Part shown: positions 52,703 through 61,484 of the stretch, piece by piece
Layout: each line of letters starts with the position of its first letter
Position numbering within the stretch: position 1 is the stretch's first letter
Assembly (NCBI RefSeq): GCF_946482605.1
Contig: NZ_CAMLSE010000002.1
Coordinates: forward strand, 124,001-188,000
Direction of reading: 5' to 3'
Source: an uncultured Dyadobacter sp.
GTDB taxonomy: Bacteria; Bacteroidota; Bacteroidia; Cytophagales; Spirosomataceae
DNA length: 64,000 nucleotides
Program-made: the position numbers and the translations under genes
The notes under the pieces: generated by a model
The model's input: only the letters and a program-made list of their open reading frames with translations
Databases searched by the model: none
Told to the model about the DNA's origin: nothing

Positions 52703-55700
52703 TTAAAAATCAGCCAGCAAGCCGAACGAATACATACGCACGGACGGGTAACGGCCCGTGTCGATGCCCGCCATGACCGTACCGCCGTAGTTGACCATAC
52801 CAATCTCGGGATCATATCCTTTGTACTTGGTAATGGTAAACAGGTTCTGAGCACCCACCGACGCTTTCAAACCCCTGATAAAGAAGTCTTTCAGCATGGA
52901 TTTAGGGAAATTATAGCTCAGCGTGATGTTTTTCAGGCGCACATAGGAACCGTCTTCGATGAAGTTGGTATTCATCCGGTTGTTGCCGTTGGGATCACCC
53001 GGTGCAATGCGGGGAATGGCGTGGCCCGGGTTCGTAAGCGTCACAGTTTCAGCTGCTGCCGGATCGTAGGTGCTAGGCTTCGCGTAGTTGGCCACCGATT
53101 TCCACTGGTTTCCGAACACGCCGCCGTTACCCGGGATTTCCGCACGGTAGCGCGGGTAGTTCAGGATATCGTTCTTGAAACTTCCGGTCAGGAATGCATT
53201 CAGCTCGAAGTTCTTGTAGCTCATGTTGTTATTGAAGCCCAATGTAAACTTCGGCCAGGGGTTGCCGATCACCGTGCGGTCCTCCGCGTCGATCACGCCG
53301 TCACCGTTCAGGTCGCGGAACTTGGTATCGCCTACCCAGGTACCGGTTGCAGGATTGATCGTCATCTGACCATTAGACGTCTGTATTGCATGGTTTTTGA
53401 TGTCGTTCGCGTCCTGGAAAAGACCGTCGGCAATGTAGCCGGTGATCATGCTTGCAGGCTGGCCCACTTCGGTTTTGAAACCTACGGAAGTTGCATTCCA
53501 GGTCGGAGTGATCGGGTTCAGCAGCGAGGTAACCTTGTTGCGGTCGAAGGACAGGTTGATACCCGTTTTCCAGTAGAAACCTCCTTTATCGATATTCACG
53601 GTATTCAAGGTAAAACCGACACCGCGGTTCTTCATCGAACCGGCATTCACGGCAGGCCAGCTCAGGTAACCCGGCGAATAGGCAATGTCGCCACCGTAAG
53701 TGAACGGATAGGAATTGACCGTAATGAGGCTGGTAATGTTCTTGATATAAGCATCCACAATCAGCTCCACGCGGTTGCTGAACATGTGCAGGTCCAGACC
53801 TCCGTTGATGACGTCATCTTTCTCCCAGGTCAGGAACTCGTTGGCAAAGTTGGATGCCAGAAAGCCTGTGCCCCAGCCTGTCGGAACGGTTTGCAATGTC
53901 GAGTAAATCGCATTTCCCCCGCTGCCCTGGTTACCGGAACGGCCGATCTCGAAACGCAGTTTCAGGTCGTTAATCTCCTTCACATCTTTCAGGAAAGGCT
54001 CTTCCGACACCCGCCAAGCCACCGATACGGCCGGAAAGTTGCCCCAGCGGCGCCCATCACGGAATGCCGACGAACCGTCCATTCGGTAGGTACCCTGCAA
54101 GAAATAGCGTTCGTTGAAACTGTAATTCACACGGGCAAAGTACGACTCGCGGGAGCCCGAACCCTTGCCGCTGTTGTTGCTCACATTCGAGATCACCGAA
54201 GCATCTCCACCCGATAGTTCCTCGATGGTATTGGTAATAAACTTTTTACGGCTACCGGTGAGGGACTCGTAGGTAAATGCCTGTGCCTCATGACCGGCCA
54301 TGATATTGACGCCGTGTCTGCCCAATTTCAGATCGTAGGTCAGCCGGCTGTGCAAGCTCCACCAGTTGTTGGTGTTCACCGAGCGCACCGAAGTGGCCGC
54401 ATCCTGTGACACCACGTAACCGCCAATGGTGTAGGACGGGTGGAATGAGTAGTATTTCAAAAACTCCGCGCTTCCGTTCGCTTCGGTATGCCAAACGAGG
54501 TTCTTGGCCAGCTTCACATCCGCAAAAAGGCTCCCTAGAATGGAAGTACGGCGGTTATAGTCATTGTAGATCTTCGAGATCATCACCGGGTTGGTGAACT
54601 GGAACTGCGTGGAAGTCGGGCCACCCCAGCTGCCGTCGGGGTTGGTTACCGGTACGCTGGGGTTTTGGTCGAGTGCCAGCTGGATAATACCTCCGTTGTT
54701 GGTATTGACCTTCTCTTCGGTAATACCTACGCTCATGTTCGCACCGATTTTCAGCCAGCTGCGGGTCTGATTTTCGAGGTTCAAACGACCGTTATAGCGT
54801 TTGAAACCTGATCCTTCCACAATACCTTTCTGATTGAAATACTCTCCTGACAAATAGTAGGTCGATTTATCGCTGCCGCCGCTCAATCCCACCGAATACT
54901 TTTGAAGGGTCGTCGGGCGGAAAAGAGCGCTTTGCCAGTCGGTACCATTGCCGAGCACGGAGGGATCCGCAAATGCAGGCTCACTGGCGGTTCCGCCCAC
55001 AGCTTCCGCCTCATTCCGGAACTGCGCATATTCCCGCAGGTTCATGACGTCGATGTGGCGGGGCTCTGCCTGCAAGGTGATCAGGGAGTTGAAAGTCACT
55101 TTGGACTCCCCTGCCTTCCCACGCTTGGTGGTGATCATAACCACCCCATTGGCACCCACGGCACCGTAAATCGCCGTAGCCGACGGTCCCTGCAATACGT
55201 TGATCGTCTCGATGTCGTCGGGGTTAATGCTCGACAGGATGTTCGAGAAGCCGCTCGGACGGTTGTTTGGATCGTCCTTCATATTGTCCGGCTTGATCTG
55301 CACACCATCGATCACATACAATGGCTGCGTAGTACCGGTCAGGGAGCTCAATCCGCGGATCAGTACCGACGGTGCGGCACCGGGCTGTCCGGAGTTTTGC
55401 TGCACCATTACATTCGCCGCCCGACCCTGCAGGCCCTGTTCCAGGGAAGTGTTGATGGTTTTGCTCAGATCCTTGCCCGACACAGTCACCTGCGAGCTGG
55501 ACACATCGGTCTTTTTCATTTCGCCGTACCCTACCACCACTACCTCTTCCAATGCGGCAATGCTTTCTCTTAACTTGATATCGATCTTCGTTTTGTTTCC
55601 TACCGACACCTCCTGCGTTTCATACCCGATAAAGGAAAATACCAGGGTGTTGCCCGAAGCTGCTTCGATGGAAAAGTGGCCATCCACATTCGTAGTCGTA

Positions 55701-55921
55701 CCGTTGGAGGTTCCCTTCACCACCACACTCGCGCCCGGCACGGCGGAACCCTGATCCACCGACAGCACGGTACCCGTAATAACTCTTTTGGATTCAGTCT
55801 GAGCAAACCCGCTGGTGGCGGCGCTCATGATCCCCAGTGATAGCAGGAGAGGTCGTAGCAACCCGGCCAGGAAATGGAAGCTCCGCTTTGCCCGCCTTGT
55901 TTCGTACAAATTTTGTTGCAT
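52703..55921 (-). CDS. SusC/RagA-family TonB-dependent transporter of the xyloglucan locus
   Basis: A 1072-residue importer. Signal peptide to about residue 41 (TSGFAQ), carboxypeptidase-regulatory-like domain about 47-125 (GSAVPGASVVVKGTSNGTTT), then the SusC plug with ALEEVVVVGYGEMKKTDVSS and SATAIYGAVGANGVVMITTK, then a barrel ending in RMYSFGLLADF. The order regulator, SusC, SusD, binding protein, enzymes is that of a classic polysaccharide locus. It would move xyloglucan oligosaccharides across the outer membrane. The 301-base region upstream contains a strong inverted repeat. Confidence 0.96.
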   Translation of the reverse strand: MQQNLYETRRAKRSFHFLAGLLRPLLLSLGIMSAATSGFAQTESKRVITGTVLSVDQGSAVPGASVVVKGTSNGTTTNVDGHFSIEAASGNTLVFSFIGYETQEVSVGNKTKIDIKLRESIAALEEVVVVGYGEMKKTDVSSSQVTVSGKDLSKTINTSLEQGLQGRAANVMVQQNSGQPGAAPSVLIRGLSSLTGTTQPLYVIDGVQIKPDNMKDDPNNRPSGFSNILSSINPDDIETINVLQGPSATAIYGAVGANGVVMITTKRGKAGESKVTFNSLITLQAEPRHIDVMNLREYAQFRNEAEAVGGTASEPAFADPSVLGNGTDWQSALFRPTTLQKYSVGLSGGSDKSTYYLSGEYFNQKGIVEGSGFKRYNGRLNLENQTRSWLKIGANMSVGITEEKVNTNNGGIIQLALDQNPSVPVTNPDGSWGGPTSTQFQFTNPVMISKIYNDYNRRTSILGSLFADVKLAKNLVWHTEANGSAEFLKYYSFHPSYTIGGYVVSQDAATSVRSVNTNNWWSLHSRLTYDLKLGRHGVNIMAGHEAQAFTYESLTGSRKKFITNTIEELSGGDASVISNVSNNSGKGSGSRESYFARVNYSFNERYFLQGTYRMDGSSAFRDGRRWGNFPAVSVAWRVSEEPFLKDVKEINDLKLRFEIGRSGNQGSGGNAIYSTLQTVPTGWGTGFLASNFANEFLTWEKDDVINGGLDLHMFSNRVELIVDAYIKNITSLITVNSYPFTYGGDIAYSPGYLSWPAVNAGSMKNRGVGFTLNTVNIDKGGFYWKTGINLSFDRNKVTSLLNPITPTWNATSVGFKTEVGQPASMITGYIADGLFQDANDIKNHAIQTSNGQMTINPATGTWVGDTKFRDLNGDGVIDAEDRTVIGNPWPKFTLGFNNNMSYKNFELNAFLTGSFKNDILNYPRYRAEIPGNGGVFGNQWKSVANYAKPSTYDPAAAETVTLTNPGHAIPRIAPGDPNGNNRMNTNFIEDGSYVRLKNITLSYNFPKSMLKDFFIRGLKASVGAQNLFTITKYKGYDPEIGMVNYGGTVMAGIDTGRYPSVRMYSFGLLADF

Positions 55922-56064
55922 GTTGTTTTGTTTTAAAAGTGACTATTTGTTCTCCCGATTTAGACAATTCCGATATCCCTGGGTAGCGAACCTGGTAATG
56001 GTACAAATCGAATGAATAGTTGGACAAATGTGCCTTATAAAATCATGCAACAAGGGATCCAAAT

Positions 56065-56092
56065 GTTTACAAATGGGGGATCATTTGTAAAC
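56065..56092. promoter_or_regulatory. Inverted repeat upstream of susC, candidate HTCS operator
   Basis: GTTTACAAATG (56065-56075) and CATTTGTAAAC (56082-56092) are perfect 11-base reverse complements around GGGGAT. They lie 144-171 bases before the susC start. The half-core ACAAAT appears again at about 56003 and 56024, and CATTTGTAA also occurs at 60476-60484, upstream of the hybrid regulator gene. The whole 301-base gap 55922-56222 has no gene; it holds this element and the susC promoter, whose core elements I could not place. Confidence 0.6.
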
Positions 56093-56222
56093 TCAAAAGG
56101 AAAAAGAAGCTATTTTTTCGGCTTTTATTACAGTTTGAAGGTAGGCAAGTGAAGAAATGGATGAGCAAGTAATGAGCAGGCGCATTCGCAGCGATATAAG
56201 AGAATCGCGTTGATATATTGCA

Positions 56223-59200
56223 CTATTCTAATCCGCTATGCTGCCTACGGTACTCGGTCGGAAGCATTTTGAACTCCTCTTTGAAAAGCTTGGTGAAGTA
56301 TTTTGGATTGTTGAACCCGATCTGGTAGGCGATCTCGGACACCGTGAGCTGGCTTTTTTCCAGCAGGCTTGCGCCCCTTCGCATGCGGATGATGCGGATG
56401 AATTCAATGGGTGTCTTCCCGGTCAGGGACAGTATTTTTTTATACAAATACACCCGGCTCATCGACATCGCATCGCTGAGCTCTTCCACCGTAAACTCCG
56501 CATTGGCCAGGTTATCCTCTACTACTTTGACAGCGCTGCTCACAAACTGTTCGTCGAGCGAACGGATGGATACCTCACTCGGCCGTATCTCGACGTGCTG
56601 CTGAAACTGCCGCTGCAACTGTTCCCGCTGGCGGATCAGGTTGGTGACCATGGCCTGCAAAACATCCAGCCTGAACGGCTTGGTCACATACGCATCCGCA
56701 CCGGTTTGGTATCCCTGTATCTGTTGCTCGTCTTCGGCCCTGGCCGTCAGCAGCACCACCGGAATGTGGGAAATGCGCCGATCCGTTTTGATCATGCGAC
56801 AAAGTTCGATGCCATCCATTTCGGGCATCATCACATCGCTCACGATCAGGTCCGGGACATGTTCCAATGTCATTTCCAGGCCCACCTTGCCATTAGGTGC
56901 GTCGAGTATCTGGAATTCTTTTTGGAATACCTCCTTTAAATAAGCCCTGAATTCATCATTGTCCTCCACGAGCAGCACAACTGGCCGGCCTTTGTCGGTC
57001 TTTTTGAAGGGTATGTCAATGTCAATGGCTTGTTGACTCAGGGAATCCTCCTCCGCGGCTTCCGGGGGCAGCATCCGCGCAGTGCTTTCGTGCAGCGGCA
57101 GGGTTACCGTGAAAGTGCTGCCCTCGCCAACGTTGCTTTCCAGATCGATAGCCCCGCCATGCATTTTGACGAATTCGCCAACAATGGAAAGACCGATACC
57201 GCTGCCCTGGTTCATGATGTGGTCCGGTGTGGGATGCTGGTAAAAACGCTCGAAAACCCTCGCCTGCGCCTCGGGAGGAATACCGATCCCGGAGTCCTCC
57301 ACCCTGATTTCCAGCAGATCGTCGTATCCTTCCCGAGTTATCACGTCCAAATGAACCGTCACCTGCCCGTTTTCCGGGGTAAATTTGAATGCATTGGACA
57401 GTAGGTTGTACATTACTTTGGAGAGCTTATCCTGGTCAAAATCCGCATACCGCGACCGTGCGTTGCTTTCAAACCGGTATCGGATGTGCTTGTGCTCCGA
57501 AAGGTCTGAGAATGTCTGCGCGATCTGCCTCACAAACTGCACCACATCGCCCCGCTCGGGACGAAACTGGGTTTCTTCCACTTCCAGCTTTTTGAAATCG
57601 AGCATTTGCGTCACGAGGTTGAACAGCCGCTTCGCATTGCGGTGCACCAATGCGAGCTGCTTATGGACTGCGTGATCGGCCTGGATGTTTTTCAGCAGGT
57701 TTTCCAGCGGTGTGAGTATCAGTGTGAGCGGCGTCCGGAACTCGTGGCTTACATTGGTAAAGAACTTGATCTTCATCATGTCGAGCTCATGCATTTGCTG
57801 GGCATACCGCCGCTCCTGTTCGAGCTTGAAATTCATCCTTTCCCTTTCGATCAGAATCCAGCGGGCAACCATCAATGCACCGATCACGAGCAAAAAGTAG
57901 GCAAGATACGCCCAGGGCGTCCGCCAGAAAGGCGGCAATATCACCACTTCAAGCCGCCGTTCCGTCGACACGCCCCCTTCTTTCATTTTAACCCTGAACA
58001 TATAGGTTCCGGGGTCCAGGTTGGTGTAGGTCGCTTTTCTCGTGTTGTCGGCTTCAAACCATTGGTCGTTGAAACCCTCCATCGTATACAGATAGTGGTT
58101 TTTCTCGGGATGCAGGAAATTCAGGGCTGCGAATTCGATGGAAAAGACATTCTGGCTGTGTTCCAGCACAATGCGCCCGGTGGACGAGATGGATCTTTCC
58201 AGCGCCGGGTCCCCGTTCACCAGCTCGCCCGGCCTGACGCTCTTGTTGAAGATCTGGAAGTCGGTGAGCATGATCTGCGATGCGATGGGCTCGTCAGCAA
58301 TCCGTTTCGGGTCGAATATGGAGAAGCCGTTGGCACCACCGAAAACCAGGTCCCCGGAGCTAAGCCTCAGCGCCGCGTTTTCGTTGAACCCCCGTCCCTG
58401 CAAACCATCCACCTCGTTATAAGCACGCACCTGAAACGCGACCGGAACACCTCCTGCCCTCTTCGTGATCCGCACATTGGCCAGGCCCCTGGATGTGCCC
58501 AACCAGAGATTTTGCTGGTCATCCACGACCAGGCTCAGTACCGCGTTGTCGGGCAACCCGTGCCGGGTATTGTAGGCCACAAATGCATTCCGCTTGGCAT
58601 CATATCGGTTGAGACCTTCCGATGTACCGATCCAGATGTTGCCGAAACGGTCCTGCGCCAGCGCCGTCACCCCGTCCGCGCTCAGGCTGCCCGGGTCTCC
58701 CGCGCGGTAGCTGTAATGCACAAACCGCCCGGTTTCGCGCATCAGCACGTCGATTCCGTTGGCGGTTCCAATCCATAGGTTGCCGTCTTTATCTTCCAGC
58801 ATGGCTGAAATGTAGTCCGAGCTCACGGAATTGGGCGCCAGGCGCTGGTAATGCCGGAACGTGTTTTTTGTCCTGTCCAGCAGGTCGAGGCCGTCGGCCA
58901 TGGTACCCACCCAGAGACGCTTGCCCGAGTCCTCGAAAATCTCCCACACCCGGTCGTCGATCAGGCTGGTGGAATCGGCCGGATCGTGCAGGAATCGGGT
59001 AAATGCTTTGCCGTCGAATCTGTTCAGACCACCGAAGTAAGTACCGATCCAAAGCACATCGGCACGGTCCAGAAACAGGCTCACGATCACGTCGTTACTG
59101 AGACTACCCCGATCTCCCGGAACGTTCCGAAACTGCCTGAAGGTATTGCTTTTCCGGTTGTAATGGATCAGCCCCTGCCCGTTCGTGCCGATCCAGAGGT

Positions 59201-60362
59201 TCCCCTGACGGTCTTCGGTAAATACATTCACATCGTCGAAGGGCAAACTTCCGGGATTACCGGGCGAATGCCTGATCAGCGAAAATTTGAATATATTCTG
59301 ATGGTAATTGCAAAAGCCCTTTTTGAATGTGCCGGCCCAGATCATACCCGTTGCATCCTTGTACAGCGACTGGATACTGTTCTGACTGATGGTCCTGGGA
59401 TCGCTCTGATCGGACAGCAGCGTGGTGACCGTCCCCCGTTTTTTATCCAGAATATTGATTCCCCCATGATCCGTACCGATCCAGATGCGGCCATCGGGTC
59501 CCGCGATCATCGCGCTGACCGCATTGTTGCTGAGCCTGAAATCCGGTCCGGCTGTACCGGCATTGTGTAATTTGTTGTTTTTTAAATCAAAATAAAAAGC
59601 GCCCAGCGCAGCCTTAACGACATACACCCAAGGTTCGCCGTCATCGTCCACGAAGACTTTATGATTGGACAGGTTACCCAGGTTCCGGTGTTGCAGCAAA
59701 GCGCTTTGAGCACTGATCTTGTACGTACGGGCGTCCACACGGGCAAGGAAACCGTCATCGCAAACCACCCAGAGGTTTCCGTGCGCATCCTCGTCGAAAT
59801 CGGAAATGGTGCGCTGACCGCGTCCGGCAGATCCGGCTAACGGACTGAATTTCACTTTAATCAGCCTTCGGGAGGCGGTGAGGAATTTCAGCAATCCCAA
59901 CTTATTGTGGTTGATCCAGTAATCACCCGACCGCGTGCGGATAATGCGGTTGAAATTGGCATCGGGAAGTCCAAACCGCCTCGCCGCCCGGTTTGCATTG
60001 TGATCGATGCTTTCGGTAACCGGATCATAAATGTCAAACCCAAGCCGGTTGCTGATCCAGATATAACCGTCCGGGCCTTCAAACACGGCGTTGATCTGAT
60101 GGTCGGCGAGGCTGGTCGAATCCTTCGGGTCATGTTTGAAAACCCGGAACGAATAGCCGTCGAAACGGTTGAGGCCGTTGGCCGTTCCTATCCAGACAAA
60201 CCCACGACTGTCTTTAAAAAAGCAATTGACCTGGTTATGAGACAGACCGTTTTCTGTACTGTAACGAACAAACTGGTAGGTAGCCACCTGCCCGAAACCA
60301 TTTCCGGCACCGGCGAGGATACCCATCAAAACAACACAAAAGCTCAGAAGCCACCTTTTCAT
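56223..60362 (-). CDS. Hybrid two-component system regulator (HTCS) of the xyloglucan locus
   Basis: A 1379-residue sensor-regulator. Signal peptide about 1-24, a periplasmic double propeller of Reg_prop blades to about 700 (SRGFVWIGTANGLNRFDGYS; RQGNLWIGTNGQGLIHYN), a Y_Y_Y domain (about 740-820) and one membrane segment at about 826-846 (AYLAYFLLVIGALMVARWIL). The kinase has H873 in FFTNVSHEFRTPLTLI and an ATP-binding domain with GSGIGLSIVGEF. The receiver has D1176 in LIVSDVMMPEMDG. A C-terminal AraC-type helix-turn-helix (about 1270-1376; LTVSEIAYQIGFNNPKYFTK) ends it. It senses oligosaccharides, here probably from xyloglucan, and activates the locus downstream on the same strand. Confidence 0.96.
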   Translation of the reverse strand: MKRWLLSFCVVLMGILAGAGNGFGQVATYQFVRYSTENGLSHNQVNCFFKDSRGFVWIGTANGLNRFDGYSFRVFKHDPKDSTSLADHQINAVFEGPDGYIWISNRLGFDIYDPVTESIDHNANRAARRFGLPDANFNRIIRTRSGDYWINHNKLGLLKFLTASRRLIKVKFSPLAGSAGRGQRTISDFDEDAHGNLWVVCDDGFLARVDARTYKISAQSALLQHRNLGNLSNHKVFVDDDGEPWVYVVKAALGAFYFDLKNNKLHNAGTAGPDFRLSNNAVSAMIAGPDGRIWIGTDHGGINILDKKRGTVTTLLSDQSDPRTISQNSIQSLYKDATGMIWAGTFKKGFCNYHQNIFKFSLIRHSPGNPGSLPFDDVNVFTEDRQGNLWIGTNGQGLIHYNRKSNTFRQFRNVPGDRGSLSNDVIVSLFLDRADVLWIGTYFGGLNRFDGKAFTRFLHDPADSTSLIDDRVWEIFEDSGKRLWVGTMADGLDLLDRTKNTFRHYQRLAPNSVSSDYISAMLEDKDGNLWIGTANGIDVLMRETGRFVHYSYRAGDPGSLSADGVTALAQDRFGNIWIGTSEGLNRYDAKRNAFVAYNTRHGLPDNAVLSLVVDDQQNLWLGTSRGLANVRITKRAGGVPVAFQVRAYNEVDGLQGRGFNENAALRLSSGDLVFGGANGFSIFDPKRIADEPIASQIMLTDFQIFNKSVRPGELVNGDPALERSISSTGRIVLEHSQNVFSIEFAALNFLHPEKNHYLYTMEGFNDQWFEADNTRKATYTNLDPGTYMFRVKMKEGGVSTERRLEVVILPPFWRTPWAYLAYFLLVIGALMVARWILIERERMNFKLEQERRYAQQMHELDMMKIKFFTNVSHEFRTPLTLILTPLENLLKNIQADHAVHKQLALVHRNAKRLFNLVTQMLDFKKLEVEETQFRPERGDVVQFVRQIAQTFSDLSEHKHIRYRFESNARSRYADFDQDKLSKVMYNLLSNAFKFTPENGQVTVHLDVITREGYDDLLEIRVEDSGIGIPPEAQARVFERFYQHPTPDHIMNQGSGIGLSIVGEFVKMHGGAIDLESNVGEGSTFTVTLPLHESTARMLPPEAAEEDSLSQQAIDIDIPFKKTDKGRPVVLLVEDNDEFRAYLKEVFQKEFQILDAPNGKVGLEMTLEHVPDLIVSDVMMPEMDGIELCRMIKTDRRISHIPVVLLTARAEDEQQIQGYQTGADAYVTKPFRLDVLQAMVTNLIRQREQLQRQFQQHVEIRPSEVSIRSLDEQFVSSAVKVVEDNLANAEFTVEELSDAMSMSRVYLYKKILSLTGKTPIEFIRIIRMRRGASLLEKSQLTVSEIAYQIGFNNPKYFTKLFKEEFKMLPTEYRRQHSGLE

Positions 60363-60590
60363 CGGGCTGAAAATACAGCTTTATCGCGGTTGATGAAACT
60401 GACGCCGGGAAATGGGCCTGGTGAGGTGACCATTTAGACGCTAATGGCACCATGAGATTGCTTGCCACAAGTTATCATTTGTAATACTACATTTGGTTAT
60501 GTGTTTGTCGGCAGCAACTTTCCAGCGTCGCAGAATGTATTTGCTTTTGAATTGTCAACCTTAACCCGGATCCACTTATCCGCATCCGAT

Positions 60591-61424
60591 ATGTTATCTT
60601 TCAAAATGCAGCACCAGGAATTTGAACCGCCGGAAGCGTTACGGGACACCATCAGGTGTTTTTGGCACGAACGAAGAGACTTTGGAGACTTACAACAGGA
60701 TTTTGAGGTAGTACCGGATGGGTATGCCGAAATTATCTTTTACTTCGGAGGCCCCTGCGGCATTTCCGGCGACGGAGACCTGCTCCCGTTGGCGTCACCG
60801 TTTATTATGGGCTTACAAAATCGACCTGTGCATTTCTATGCGAAAAACCGTCTGGAGATCGTCGGCATCCGGTGTTATCCCTGGACGGTGTTCGATTTAC
60901 TCGGGCTGCCGTCGGGTAAGGATGGAATGCGTATCGTCGGACATCCCATTGCTCAGCTTCAATTCGTGATGGCTGAACGGATTCAGGCTGGCAGGATAAA
61001 TGAGGCTTTGGCACTGGTGGAACAGTATTGCGTCCAGGCGCGATCACGGGTTGCGATGGATAGCATGCTGCACAAAGCGGGTGTTGCGATGCGGGAGGCA
61101 AATGGGACCATACCGGTAGGCGGGATAGCGGCGGCGGCTCATACGACGGTCCGTACATTGGAAAGGAAGTTCAAGCAATCTTCCGGCTATTCGGTTAAAG
61201 ATGTGTCCGGGCTGATGCGCTTCGAGCAAGTGCGAAACCAGTTGTGGCTTGATCCTGATTGCAGCATTGCCGGGCTTGCGTATGAGCTGGGCTATACGGA
61301 TCAATCGCACCTGAGCAGGGAATTCAAACGCTACACCGGCACCACCCCGGCAGCTTTTGCGAGAAAGGCAAAACTAGGAAAGCAATTTGCCAAAACCGAT
61401 TTTGTCGCGTTTGTACAAGCCTGA
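60591..61424 (+). CDS. AraC-family transcriptional regulator with DUF6597-like N-terminus
   Basis: A 277-residue regulator from the ATG at 60591 (an ATG at 60606 is also possible; the TTG at 60462 is not). The N-terminal part (FEPPEALRDTIRCFWHER, then VVPDGYAEIIFYFGG and GIRCYPWTVFDLLG) is the DUF6597 type found in many AraC proteins. The C-terminal DNA-binding domain has two helix-turn-helix units: VGGIAAAAHTTVRTLERKFK and CSIAGLAYELGYTDQSHLSR, followed by EFKRYTGTTPAAF. It is divergent from the hybrid regulator and 60 bases before an FAD monooxygenase gene, which it may control. Confidence 0.92.
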   Translation: MLSFKMQHQEFEPPEALRDTIRCFWHERRDFGDLQQDFEVVPDGYAEIIFYFGGPCGISGDGDLLPLASPFIMGLQNRPVHFYAKNRLEIVGIRCYPWTVFDLLGLPSGKDGMRIVGHPIAQLQFVMAERIQAGRINEALALVEQYCVQARSRVAMDSMLHKAGVAMREANGTIPVGGIAAAAHTTVRTLERKFKQSSGYSVKDVSGLMRFEQVRNQLWLDPDCSIAGLAYELGYTDQSHLSREFKRYTGTTPAAFARKAKLGKQFAKTDFVAFVQA

Positions 61425-61484
61425 CCCGGGAGCATTCAGGATTTTTGTGTTGTAAATCATATTGTAAAAACAACACCTGAAACC

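Noticed and set aside
51986..54217. Long plus-strand open frame of 743 codons
   Set aside because: It lies opposite the SusD and SusC genes, shows no domain, and its existence follows from codon bias of the true minus-strand genes.
56912..56929. Sequence like the TTCCAAAA/TTCC response-regulator repeats
   Set aside because: It is inside the coding region of the hybrid regulator, encodes the conserved VFQKEFQI segment of its receiver domain, and is best seen as chance.
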